A DNA stretch of 64,000 nt from Pleodorina starrii. Lineage: Eukaryota > Chlorophyta > Chlorophyceae > Chlamydomonadales > Volvocaceae. The translations under genes and the position numbers were made by a program. The notes beneath the pieces were generated by a model, which was given only the letters and a program-made list of their open reading frames with translations, had not been told where the DNA came from and did no database searches. The stretch is from contig BRXU01000020.1 in assembly GCA_030267565.1 (NCBI GenBank), positions 1,815,501-1,879,500 of the forward strand, given 5' to 3'. Of this stretch, positions 8,901 to 17,311 are shown piece after piece (positions within the stretch are counted from its first letter, which is position 1; each line of letters opens with the position of its first letter).

Positions 8901-9999
8901 CCGAGGCCAGCGCGGCTTGACCGCGCCGGCACTGTTCCGTGGTGTGGCCGCCCCAGCCGTGAGTGCTGCAGTAGTACTTGGCACGCGACGACTTGGAGGA
9001 GCCTGTGCTGGCGCTGGCACCGGCGCTGGCGCTCTGTTCCGGGAGCGCGCTGACGCTGCTGCTGGGCCGCGCCGCCTTGGGCGGCTGCGATGCCGCCGAC
9101 GACGACGAAGGGGGCTGGCCGGTTGCCTGCGACACGGCGGGCTGCGTGGAGACGGCAGAGGCGGCGGCAAACCGCTGATTGTTCCAAGCTGTCTCCGCAT
9201 CAGCAGCGATCTCACTGAGGCGCCCGAACCACTCCTCTTGCGTGACCAGGCCCCACTTGGACAAGACACGGTCGTTGATCGTTGGGTCGAGCCGCTGCAC
9301 CCAGTTGGTTGCGAACTCGAGGTCGCTGATGCCAAGGTACGGCTTGTAGCTCAGCGCCTCCTGCAGGTAGGCCGTTGGCGCCACGTTGGCCTGAACCAAT
9401 TTGGCGTAGCGCTGCCGATACTCGCCCTTCTTCTCCGGCTCGAAGTGATGCTGCAGCTGCTCCATGTAGTACTCGGCCAGCAGGTGGCCGTACAGGGTCG
9501 CGCCGGCTTGACCGGGCTTGGACCGCAGCCACGCGGTGGCCTTCTCAATCAGGGTGTCCTTGATATCGTTGTGGTAGTGCTCGAACCGCGATGTGAGCCT
9601 CGGTGCCTGGTTGAGGAAGTACATCATGGACTCGGCATCAATCAGCGTAAGCGAGCAGCGCTGCTGTCTGCTCGCCTGCATAACTAGGTTGTTCATGAAG
9701 CGCCGCATGGCCGGGAGCGACTGATGGCTCCACGGTTCCATGGGCCAGAAGTCCCGAGCCGAGGTGGACGTTGAGTGCTCGTCCATGTCGTCGTCTGAGT
9801 CGTACGAAGGGTTTACTGCCTGAGGCGGACCAACGTACGGGGGAGGAGGAAGCGGACCGGCAGCCGGGAGATGGCCTGGTGCGACGGGTGCTGCTCCTAA
9901 GCCAAGCGGCGGCTGTTGTGCTGCTGCCTGCGCGCTCGCGTTCTCCCCTTGCTGGCTCTCGGCGTCAGACTCGCTGTCACCCACCCCCAGCAGGTGCAA
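5884..9999 (-). CDS. Retrotransposon gag, protease-like and RT N-terminal part
   Basis: The frame gives about 1371 residues. A gag-like helical region occupies about 80-270. Two zinc-knuckle-like motifs follow: CSTHGWGGHTTEQC (C-x2-H-x4-H-x4-C) near 345 and CDYCSRLHAGVC near 440. PAQ repeats lie near 480. The protease-like site reads DHSATINLI instead of the usual DSGA type (near 760). A basic stretch precedes a hydrophobic segment (LSLFIVAALLVAFSAG) near 1055-1075, and RT fingers/palm (SKLDMRQGF, MPYGLKNASAAFQ) occupy 1213-1360. Codon 1 here is a TTG, not ATG: the frame is open back to a TAA at 10411..10413 and no in-frame ATG occurs in that stretch. The 3' end runs out of frame at the G run near 5925. 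Confidence 0.85.
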   Translation of the reverse strand: MHLLGVGDSESDAESQQGENASAQAAAQQPPLGLGAAPVAPGHLPAAGPLPPPPYVGPPQAVNPSYDSDDDMDEHSTSTSARDFWPMEPWSHQSLPAMRRFMNNLVMQASRQQRCSLTLIDAESMMYFLNQAPRLTSRFEHYHNDIKDTLIEKATAWLRSKPGQAGATLYGHLLAEYYMEQLQHHFEPEKKGEYRQRYAKLVQANVAPTAYLQEALSYKPYLGISDLEFATNWVQRLDPTINDRVLSKWGLVTQEEWFGRLSEIAADAETAWNNQRFAAASAVSTQPAVSQATGQPPSSSSAASQPPKAARPSSSVSALPEQSASAGASASTGSSKSSRAKYYCSTHGWGGHTTEQCRRGQAALASASAAPGADQLKGLIEQFLAATGQGPTGAAAVTTPAPTTKWQADRAKRPGQQQSAQQQQGAGGGAGESRPRCDYCSRLHAGVCFIRNPELAPPNYRAPSGVLQAAFDNNLQAYRARQPAQPAQPAQPAQPAQPAQPPAVAATAQVFDAYGEELYAPAHPALITCHGAICCGQQVAGGVSLEGSGAACATLKQQQVPVSFTPAPIPEIRFTAPKARPKPATATEGGGDRLTGKITLEIPFPLDYGQDFTVRLRAMMSALGLSEGADAAPTESLEEPAAGANSSSGSQQAAQPQAAIQSSGAEAPTAAAAATSVNPAVQHRAANGVKYYVCGDPQGPFATISSLAPERKQQLLAANTEARSYFGSEPHMFYYTDGSIAVAASSSSSSSMLCHPQSLRDHSATINLITEAMVEAHGLPVRLTSRQLATGAVKVAVTHELVHEQLSVCLLPGSRHAVRVPMTPTLVVPRTHLFDFLISNPQMQAVADFVTTYPSPQLHFRPNLLEHPDLLVTVPMRNAPGVRPAFVNCSAACCTSFCSATDTKLGGGCNSSQQHSGSPDSGSPADGSGPPGVAGAPSPCSGSEPQAPRVSASSANGSGSPGAQGAPSPQASADGSDHQQPGAREPSGFLSSLTRPVTWANSKVLKGAEVLYGQLSKAEVVYSEPERPRREGKRKKRVTRQPTTIVSAKRTWTAWLSLFIVAALLVAFSAGVGATGGSHCGEVGLQAMRQIGAVGVALKGANVSFAEAQSDPSHPCGAGQASALAAVDSYSFDGRMAATAHEFYEKDADGGWIWGNARDFDPALKARLQAVVRDRKGSAFAYSMDELPGYSGDLGPFRLNLTATKPVVQSPRRYSPKETEIIREKTAELLKPGICVEWTGPTLAAVNPVIAAKKDEASGLWTAARMAQDYRPVNKVTEPDKYGLHRPEDIFQRVGKARFFSKLDMRQGFLQIPVHPDDQGKTAFWCGNRLIAYTRMPYGLKNASAAFQRRMDYELRKGGWISGPLLLLMMF

Positions 10000-10410
10000 C
10001 GGGTTGTTGGCTAGATCAGGAAGCTCTCCGCTTTCTAAGCTGTCTGCGCGCGAGTGCGCACGTGACCCAGATCCTCGCTGAGGCGAAAGGGCGCTTGCCG
10101 CACCGCGCAGAAGAGAAGCGAGAACCCCTTGAGCACTTGCCCTCCTTGGCAGGGCCTGAACGCCCGCTTGCCCGGACTGCTGCTCTTCTGCCTGCCCTCG
10201 ATCCCCGAGCTGCAGGAGATTGCCCGCCCCTGACTGACTCCTTGTAACTCTGCCCCGACCCTCCCGCTCACTGATTGGACGCGGCGGAAGCTGCTGATTG
10301 GACGTCGCAGGTTGGAGTCGAGGCTCAGGACGGACAGGTGACCGAACGCGTACGCGATTTACAAGAGGGTCTTGGTTGTCCGCCAGCGCAACCAGCCGAG
10401 CCTGGGGCTC

Positions 10411-11021
10411 TTAGTTCCTCACACAGCACGGGTGGGGCCTTGAGCCACCAACACCAGGGGCCTTGAACCCCGAAACACGAACGAACCAGAACGCCTTAAA
10501 CGGAAGACGTGCAGGGGCCTGGGGCCACCCACAACAAAGGCCTTGAGCCTCGAAAAACAATCAAACCAGAACGCCTCGAACAGATGACGTGCAGGGGCCT
10601 TGAGCCACCCACAACAAAGGCCTTGAGCCTCAACGACGATGGAAGACCAACCGAACCCTTGGGGCTGACGCGAAGCGGACGAGGGAGAGCTTGACTCCGG
10701 CTAACCGCACATGCAGGGGCCTTGGGCCCGACTAATGGCGGCTGTCGCGCTTGACGCGAGGACTCTGACGCAGGGCTTGACCCCGACTATATAGCAGATG
10801 ATAGAGGCCTTGGGCCTGACGCGAAGCGGACGAGGAGGAACTTGACTCCGGCTAACCGCACATGCGAGGTCCTTGGGCCCGACTGATGGCGGCTGTCGCG
10901 CTTGACGCGAGGACTCACTTCTTGAACAAAAGTAATTCGGAATTACTATCTGAAACGGGCTTGACCCAAAGGAGGTGAAGACGGCCGACGATGTCGGCGA
11001 CAGATCCTGCGGGCGACAGAA
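10411..11021 (-). repeat. Leader of the retrotransposon with tandem repeats
   Basis: This leader between PBS and gag holds diverged tandem copies of a roughly 80-bp unit containing GGGGCCTTGAGCCACCCACA (about 10430-10640) and a second duplicated block, with CGACTCCGGCTAACCGCACATG-like segments at about 10671-10768 and 10818-10916, 147 bp apart. No protein-like ORF is evident apart from the ATG-less extension of gag to 10410. Confidence 0.7.
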
Positions 11022-11036
11022 ATCTGTGTCTCGCAC
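11022..11036 (-). other. Self-complementary primer-binding site
   Basis: The first 15 bases after the 5' LTR on the coding strand are GTGCGAGACACAGAT. They are the exact complement of ATCTGTGTCTCGCAC, found on the same strand inside the LTR (11241..11227). I did not recognise the initiator-tRNA type site (TGGTATCAGAGC) commonly seen in LTR elements. This layout is that of Tf1/sushi-type elements, whose RNA 5' end primes its own reverse transcription. Confidence 0.65.
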
Positions 11037-11539
11037 TGACGGAAGAGCACGCGCCTTCGGGAGACGAGCTACGCAGCTCTCTCCTAGGGCGACCTGGGCA
11101 CGATGTCCTCCTCGGAGGACGGATTTACCGAAACGGATCACCGAAAGAACTTACAAAGACTGCGTCACGCGGTCTGTCAATCGCGGATCTGTGACTGTAT
11201 GCTACTTAGAGTCTTAACACTGCAAAGTGCGAGACACAGATAAGGTGTCTCGCACGGCCGCCGGACTATAACAAGCCCGCGCAATGCACTTTTCGTACCT
11301 CCAGGGGAACCCGCACTGTATTGCTTCTTGCTCAGTCGGGGCCCCGTATAATGCCAACAAATAAATGTATTAACAACAAAGTGTCGACGACTCTGTCGTC
11401 GCACGGAAACGGTGCACGGAAGCTGATCCGAAGGGGCCACACCCAACGGCTCCTAACTAACCGACAACGGTTCTTACTAATTAGGCAACTGTTCTCAGTA
11501 TCTCCACGTTCTATGGCAATCACACGAGATGGCGTGACA
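11037..11539 (-). repeat. 5' LTR
   Basis: This 503-bp copy abuts the BTB coding fragment at 11540 directly and is followed (toward lower coordinates) by the self-complementary primer-binding site. It contains an 11-bp-stem hairpin at 11227..11255 (GTGCGAGACAC / GTGTCTCGCAC). Confidence 0.9.
11266..11272 (-). promoter_or_regulatory. TATA-like box of the retrotransposon LTR
   Basis: The minus strand reads TTATAG here, about 28 nt upstream of the sequence at 11241 that is complementary to the primer-binding site. If transcription starts near 11241, U3 would be about 298 bp and R-U5 about 205 bp. The position is an inference from spacing. Confidence 0.45.
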
Positions 11540-12452
11540 AAGCAAAGGATGATGTTGGCTGCTGAGGAGCTGCCCGCGGTCTTGAAGTTGCTTAGGGCGA
11601 GCCCCCGGCCCCAGTGCATCCCGCCCTCTTGCGGCCCGACCTTCAGCTTGCCGGCCTCCAGGACAGCACCGAAGCTGGGCTCTGCTTGTGGGTCGGGCCA
11701 CAGCGCCTCGGACTCGAAGAGCTCCAGCACGGCTGGCGGCTGCTGCGGTGCCTCCTCGATAGTAACGGCGCGCCTGTTGCTGCCATCTGCCGCTTGGTTG
11801 TTGCTGCTTGCTACTGTGGCCCCGCTGCTGCCGCTGACCTTGGCCGTGAGGACTTCATCACACGCCGCGACACAGCCGCTGATCTGCAGGTAGGCCCCCT
11901 GCCGCCGCAGCTCCAGCACCTGCCGCACGCTGCTGCCTGCCGGCACCTCCGCAACTGCAAATAAATACGGTGGAACAAACAAAGTTGCGCCAGCGTGGTC
12001 AAAGTAAAATTCGGGAACAGAACTATTCGTTTTGTCCCTCGTCGGACTTGTTCCTTCCTGAATGTATTAATCGTGTTGTCCGAGCCGCCAGGGCTTTCCT
12101 TACTCTAATCAATCGCTACACAAAGCAGTGCTCGGCCGATTGGTTAGCCGTAGCCTGCCGTCGCAGCTACTATATTCAAATTTCTGCCGAAGCACACATC
12201 CGTATCTACCTATGGCAGCAGCATACATCCGCAAGCAGCCTTATTGCTTGCCCGCACCTGAGTCCGGAAGCGCTCCGAGGCCAAGTCCAGGACTACGCTG
12301 TGCGCTGGCAGCGGGGGCCCGAAGACGGCTTCGGCGGCCGAGGAGCCTTCGGCGTTGGGCGCGCTCTCATCCCGGCAGAATGTGATATCGCAGTCGGAGC
12401 GCCGCTCGCAGCCAAACAGCTCTCGAAGGTTGCGTAGGACGTCCTGACTCAT
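11540..12452 (-). pseudogene. BTB-domain half of an interrupted BTB/BACK gene
   Basis: Exon 1 (12258..12452) starts at an ATG and encodes MSQDVLRNLRELF...SDCDITFC...PLPAHSVVLDLASERFRTQ, the front half of a BTB/POZ domain with the typical conserved HS-V-L and S-F blocks. It ends at CAG/GTGCGG. Exon 2 (11540..11954) follows TTTGCAG and carries VRQVLELRRQGAYLQISGC, then a linker. It stops where the retrotransposon LTR begins at 11539. The stretch that should complete the BTB fold between these exons is not found in the 303-bp gap, so part of the domain may already be lost. The gene's BACK region is at 1..270. Function as an E3-ligase adaptor is family knowledge only. Confidence 0.6.
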
Positions 12453-13133
12453 CGCGGCGGCACAAGTGGGTTCCTCAGGCAGCTTGCCGTAACCCTCTCT
12501 CCTATTTTCTTAAATTGTGGACGTAGGCAGATGCGCGCGAGGACTTGGAAATGTTTTTGGTGAAGATGTCTCTCGTTGTCTTTCGAAAAGATCTGGGCCA
12601 AAGATACCCGTGTTGTACGAGGAGAGTCGATGGCGCCAAATGATGCCAGGCATGCCAAGGTCGCGAATGAAGGCGCTGCCAGCAAACTGGCGATCTATAG
12701 AATGCTTAAAGGAATAGAAACATTTCGCCTATCATCATGATCCCATGTGCACACAAGGCTTGCCAACCCACATTCTGCGAGCCTCCGCAGGGGGGGGGGT
12801 AAGAAATTTAGTTTCAGACCCCACGCTAAAAATGTTGGCGGACCCCCCCCCAGACAAGCCACCCACCCCTGCCGTACCGTACGACGCTGTACGGTTGTCG
12901 TAAAAGAGCGCAAATCAACGCGTTTTTCGCAAACCGCCATCGCAATTAGCGAAATCCTGTCATTTCGGTCATGATTGTTTACTAACGTACGCGAATGCAA
13001 GTCAAGAGTGACGAAGGGAGCTGTAATGTCCTTGTTTGTCCATTTCCAAACAAACGACCAAACCGTTGTATCACAAAGTCAACTGCACGACAATAATGTC
13101 TCAACGTGTCAAATGCATTTCACTCGACAGCAG
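12453..13133. other. No gene recognised
   Basis: The segment is of mixed composition and AT-richer than its neighbours, with two runs of G/C (12791, 12843). It probably includes the promoter side of the broken BTB gene, but I see no clear TATA box or repeat. Confidence 0.5.
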
Positions 13134-13409
13134 TCAGGAAAGCGAGCTCGGGAGGAACTTGGCGGCATCGCTCCGTGCCTTCCCGCCTGCGCACCCTTGC
13201 TTGCACGCTGCGCTAGCGTAGTGCCTCTCTAAGTTTGCGACGTTTATGTTCTCCGGAAGGAGGGCTCCGCACCCACGAAGGCATGGCACCTTCAGATGCG
13301 ACACTCCAGCCGCGTTCCCGTAAGCACCACCACCCGCACCCAAAGTATCCTCGTCCTTGCGGGGCTTCTTATCTATTGGAGAAAATGTAGGTTTGTCGTT
13401 ATCGTCCAT
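13134..13409 (-). CDS. Small hypothetical protein with a zinc-finger-like motif
   Basis: The 91-codon ORF starts at an ATG (13409) and ends at 13134. It is acidic and lysine-rich at the N-terminus, then has the spacing C-x3-C-x15-H-x6-C (CLRGC...NLERHYASAAC), which resembles small BED- or transposase-type zinc fingers. No partner exon, promoter or poly(A) signal was identified. It may be an exon of a longer gene or a remnant of a DNA transposon. I do not recognise it. Confidence 0.3.
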   Translation of the reverse strand: MDDNDKPTFSPIDKKPRKDEDTLGAGGGAYGNAAGVSHLKVPCLRGCGALLPENINVANLERHYASAACKQGCAGGKARSDAAKFLPSSLS

Positions 13410-14110
13410 AGCCGTCACTCGACATGTGCATACACAAAGTTCCGACTTGACCCAGTACGCTATAGTGCCCCTGATATGCGGAAATGATAGGTATGACATC
13501 AAGGACTGACTTTGTGAAGTTAGTTTTACCTGTTGAGCATTGTAGAAAAAGTTGGAAAGGGTATGGAAGAAAGTCTCCGAGACCCATACCCACCCACCCA
13601 CCCCCCTGCCGTACAACCAACTTTGGCAGGCCATAAGATTTTATACCCAGGTCCAAATTCACTTCTGAAAGCATATTTGGACTCCTCGTGCAAAGATCTT
13701 TCGATTTTGAGCGTGGGGTATTTTGATTCCCTGCCCCCCCCCCCTGGCCTCCGAGCGATGAAACTGAACGGTCGAACGGTCAAAATGTCGCGGCCACACC
13801 CACAGTTCCCAATAATCCCAAATGGTATTCGAATGTAATCAACATAGTATATATTTTTCCGGCTCGGTCGCCTGTTGTGTATGGCAAAATCGTGGACTTC
13901 ACGGTCCGCGACCCATGGGTCATCCTGCCGCGCGATTCCATAAAACCTCTCCGCACATCCCTCTCTCCTCTTCCTCCCTTCCTTAAACCTAAGCTCAGCA
14001 GGCATGCTTGGGTAGTGGCGTTCTGAACAACAGCGTGCTGTGCATTACGTACAAGCTGCCCCCGCACCAGCCCCACCAGCCATGCATCATGGAGGGCACC
14101 GAGCTGGACG
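13410..14110. other. No confident gene
   Basis: Only weak ORFs with C-runs are present. A plus-strand stretch at about 14010-14140 could be an exon leading into the GY-rich frame that follows, but I found no supporting splice pattern. Confidence 0.4.
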
Positions 14111-14968
14111 ATGTCTCCACAGGACGAACCCATGCATGGTGGTAGCGGCCGTCGTTGCAATTGCGGCCTCATGGCGGTGGCGGTGGCGGTGGCGGTGGCG
14201 GTGGCGGTGGCGGTGGCGGTGGCGGTGGCGGTGGCGGTGGCGGTGGCGGTGGCGGTGGGGGTGGCGGTGGCGGTGGCGGTGGCGGTGGCGGTGGCGGTGG
14301 CGGTGGCGGTGGCGGTGGCGGTGGCGGTGGCGGTGGCGGTGGCGGTGGCGGTGGCGGTGGCGGTGGCGGTGGCGGTGGCGGTGGCGGTGGCGGTGGCGGT
14401 GGCGGTGGCGGTGGCGGTGGCGGTGGCGGTGGCGGTGGCGGTGGCGGTGGCGGTGGCGGTGGCGGTGGCGGTGGCGGTGGCGGTGGCGGTGGCGGTGGCG
14501 GTGGCGGTGGCGGTGTTTGGGGGCTGGGGTTGTTTGGGGGGCATGACCACCTGTCGGAGCAGGGGGGCCGGCCGCAGAACGGCGGGTACGGAGCGATGGG
14601 GACCGCCCAGTGGCAGTGGCGTTGGCGGGTACTATCCTCTACCACAGGCCCATCAGCCGCCGCCAGGGCAGTACGGCGGGGGGTACGGCGGGGCACCTCC
14701 GCCAGCGCAGAACTTCTACCAGAGCATCCGACCGATGTACAACAGCGGTGGCGCGCCGACTGGGTACGGTGCCCCCTTGCAGCCTGGGGTGCAACCGCTG
14801 CTGCCGCACCAGGCGCAGCAGCCGTACGGCAACAACCCGTACATACAGGGCGTTGCAGCGCCCACACGACCCTCGCGGCGGCAACGGCGGCGGCGGGCGA
14901 TATTGAACACACACTCAGAGCTCTTTGACAGCCGCTCCACAGCAAATTTGTTTTGGTTGCAGCGGTGA
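14111..14968 (+). CDS. Possible C-terminal exon of a Gly/Tyr/Pro-rich protein
   Basis: Downstream of the hexanucleotide array (about 14600-14870) the plus strand encodes a plausible low-complexity sequence rich in G, Y, P and Q (PPGQYGGGYGGAPPPAQNFY, and QQPYGNNPYIQG). It resembles the disordered tails of RNA-binding proteins. Only this part looks coding; the frame upstream is the array itself. No start, partner domain or splice sites are established. It could be entirely spurious. Confidence 0.2.
   Translation: MSPQDEPMHGGSGRRCNCGLMAVAVAVAVAVAVAVAVAVAVAVAVAVAVGVAVAVAVAVAVAVAVAVAVAVAVAVAVAVAVAVAVAVAVAVAVAVAVAVAVAVAVAVAVAVAVAVAVAVAVAVAVAVAVAVAVAVFGGWGCLGGMTTCRSRGAGRRTAGTERWGPPSGSGVGGYYPLPQAHQPPPGQYGGGYGGAPPPAQNFYQSIRPMYNSGGAPTGYGAPLQPGVQPLLPHQAQQPYGNNPYIQGVAAPTRPSRRQRRRRAILNTHSELFDSRSTANLFWLQR
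14171..14514 (+). repeat. (GGTGGC)n hexanucleotide array
   Basis: About 57 near-perfect copies of a GGTGGC unit run for 344 bp, with one noticed interruption (GGTGGGGGTGGC near 14256-14266). All six frames stay open through it (poly-Gly, Ala-Val or Trp-Arg; Pro, Ala-Thr on the other strand), so ORFs spanning it are not evidence of coding. The G-rich strand could form quadruplexes. Confidence 0.97.
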
Positions 14969-15349
14969 CAGGCGACGTCTTACTTTAGGGATTGAAGCCC
15001 CAAGTCTGCCGGGCAGGCACGTGTCTTCCCCTGGGGATTGCGTTGGCTTGGTTGTGAACATACTTGATTCTGGCGGTAATATGGCTGTTTTGAAGACGGT
15101 GTTGGTTTGAATCGTTTGAGGTTTGAATTGTTTGGGAGCGAGCCGTTGCCCTTGATCAGTGTTGGGGAAGATGGGGGACGACGGATGATAAGCGACCTGG
15201 GTCCTTCCCGAGCAGCACGGGCTGTTGACTGGTGGGTGGGACAGCCTGGATCGATCGAGACTGCTGCCGTTGGCGGCTGAAACAGACGCTCAGGGTCCTC
15301 AGGACCGACTTGACGGGACAGAACCGAATCGTTCGTGAAGGCCTGAATA

Positions 15350-15565
15350 AATCCACACTCGACACAGGTGCTTGAGGCTTTGCTGAGGTCGTTCTTGTAA
15401 TCTGGGAGATAGGCTTGGTCTGTGGGACTGTGGCCTGTCTGGTTGCGTTTGCCCCGCACTGTTCGAATCCGACGCGGTGCAGCTGGCCCCCACACGCGAA
15501 CCCTAAGGAGGTTCCGAGAACCCCCCTGCCACAATTTCAACGCTATCACAAGGAAGTCGTAGGGT
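15350..15565 (-). repeat. Duplicated 3' flank of H3 (copy 1)
   Basis: Reading away from the H3 palindrome, this segment is clearly homologous to 37205..37402 next to the other H3 gene. Shared words include CCAGCTGCACCGCG, GATTCGAACAGTGCGGGGCA and CACCTGTGTCGAGTGT, with substitutions and small indels. The H3-H4 duplication therefore extends about 200 bp beyond the mRNA end on the H3 side. Confidence 0.8.
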
Positions 15566-15581
15566 GGTGTTGAGAAACACC
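15566..15581 (-). terminator. Histone 3' palindrome of H3 (pair 1)
   Basis: The 16-nt inverted repeat GGTGTTGAGAAACACC lies 42 nt past the stop codon. Volvocine replication-dependent histone mRNAs end at such a palindrome rather than at a TGTAA poly(A) signal. Confidence 0.9.
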
Positions 15582-15623
15582 GGGTTTTTTGGAGGCGGTG
15601 GCACGAATGTGCATGAGCGGCGC

Positions 15624-16769
<1,146 letters not shown>

Positions 16770-16816
16770 GCGGCCTTCCTACAAGTGCTGCTAATTTCGT
16801 AGCACCAAAAAAACAC

Positions 16817-16832
16817 GGTGTTTCTCAACACC
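16817..16832 (+). terminator. Histone 3' palindrome of H4 (pair 1)
   Basis: GGTGTTTCTCAACACC, the same palindrome read on the plus strand, 47 nt past the stop. Confidence 0.9.
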
Positions 16833-16977
16833 ACCTCAAACATGGCCCACCCGTCTTTGTGTGTTGTGTACTATGGAATAACTTTGGGTTATAACAACCG
16901 CCCTCCCCCCGCACCATTTACCTCACACCACGGCTGCGCGCGCCTACCACCACTACAATGATTGTGGCTGTGGGGCC

Positions 16978-17108
16978 ATCAGTCCTCCCCGCCACCTCCC
17001 TCCCCGCCGCCGCCCAACCCGCCGCCACCTTCCCCACCGCCGCGACCTCCGCCGAGCCCGCGGCCGCCGCGCCCCCACCCGCCCTCGCCTCAGCAGCAAG
17101 AGCAGCAG
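16978..17108 (+). other. SPPP/Hyp-rich coding-like stretch
   Basis: About 40 residues of SPPPPSPPPPNPPPPSPPP type followed by a QQQEQQ tail end at CAG/GTAGCA, a possible donor site. Such runs form the rod of pherophorins and other extracellular-matrix hydroxyproline-rich glycoproteins. No flanking globular pherophorin domain is found, so this may be an orphan exon or a chance C-rich repeat. Confidence 0.3.
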
Positions 17109-17271
17109 GTAGCATGTCTGTGTGTGTGTCTATGCATGTCGCCAGCGTGGCGGGCTCTCTGGACCATCCCTGGCATTGGTCGGCACGGCTCGGGGGGCCT
17201 CGGGGTGTATGGGTGGCTTGAGACGTAACGTGCTGTTGCACTGACGGCACTGACAGCGGCGGCGGCCCCCG

Positions 17272-17311
<40 letters not shown>

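Larger units (their letters stand above)
670..11539 (-). mobile_element. Ty3/gypsy-type LTR retrotransposon, near-complete
   Basis: Two 503-bp direct LTRs with TG...CA ends (coding-strand view) enclose gag, protease-like, reverse transcriptase, RNase H and integrase coding sequence, in the order typical of Ty3/gypsy (integrase after RT/RNase H). The only LTR difference I noticed is T versus A at 850/11217, so the insertion is young. The reading frame is broken inside RT near 5915-5930. No matching short target duplication is seen outside the LTRs (left flank GGCAATC, right flank AAGCAAAG). The element lies antisense-free inside a BTB/BACK gene, in the same orientation as that gene. Extra domains (PHD finger, methyltransferase-like region, a membrane segment) make it larger than a minimal gypsy element. 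Confidence 0.9.

Noticed and set aside
14111..14968. Very long ORFs in all frames across the GGTGGC array
   Set aside because: A stop-free hexanucleotide repeat keeps all six frames open, so length there is not evidence of coding.
15455..15485. tRNA gene suggested by GTTCGAATCC (a perfect B box)
   Set aside because: No A box at the right distance and no T-stem or acceptor pairing; the word sits in the duplicated H3 flank.
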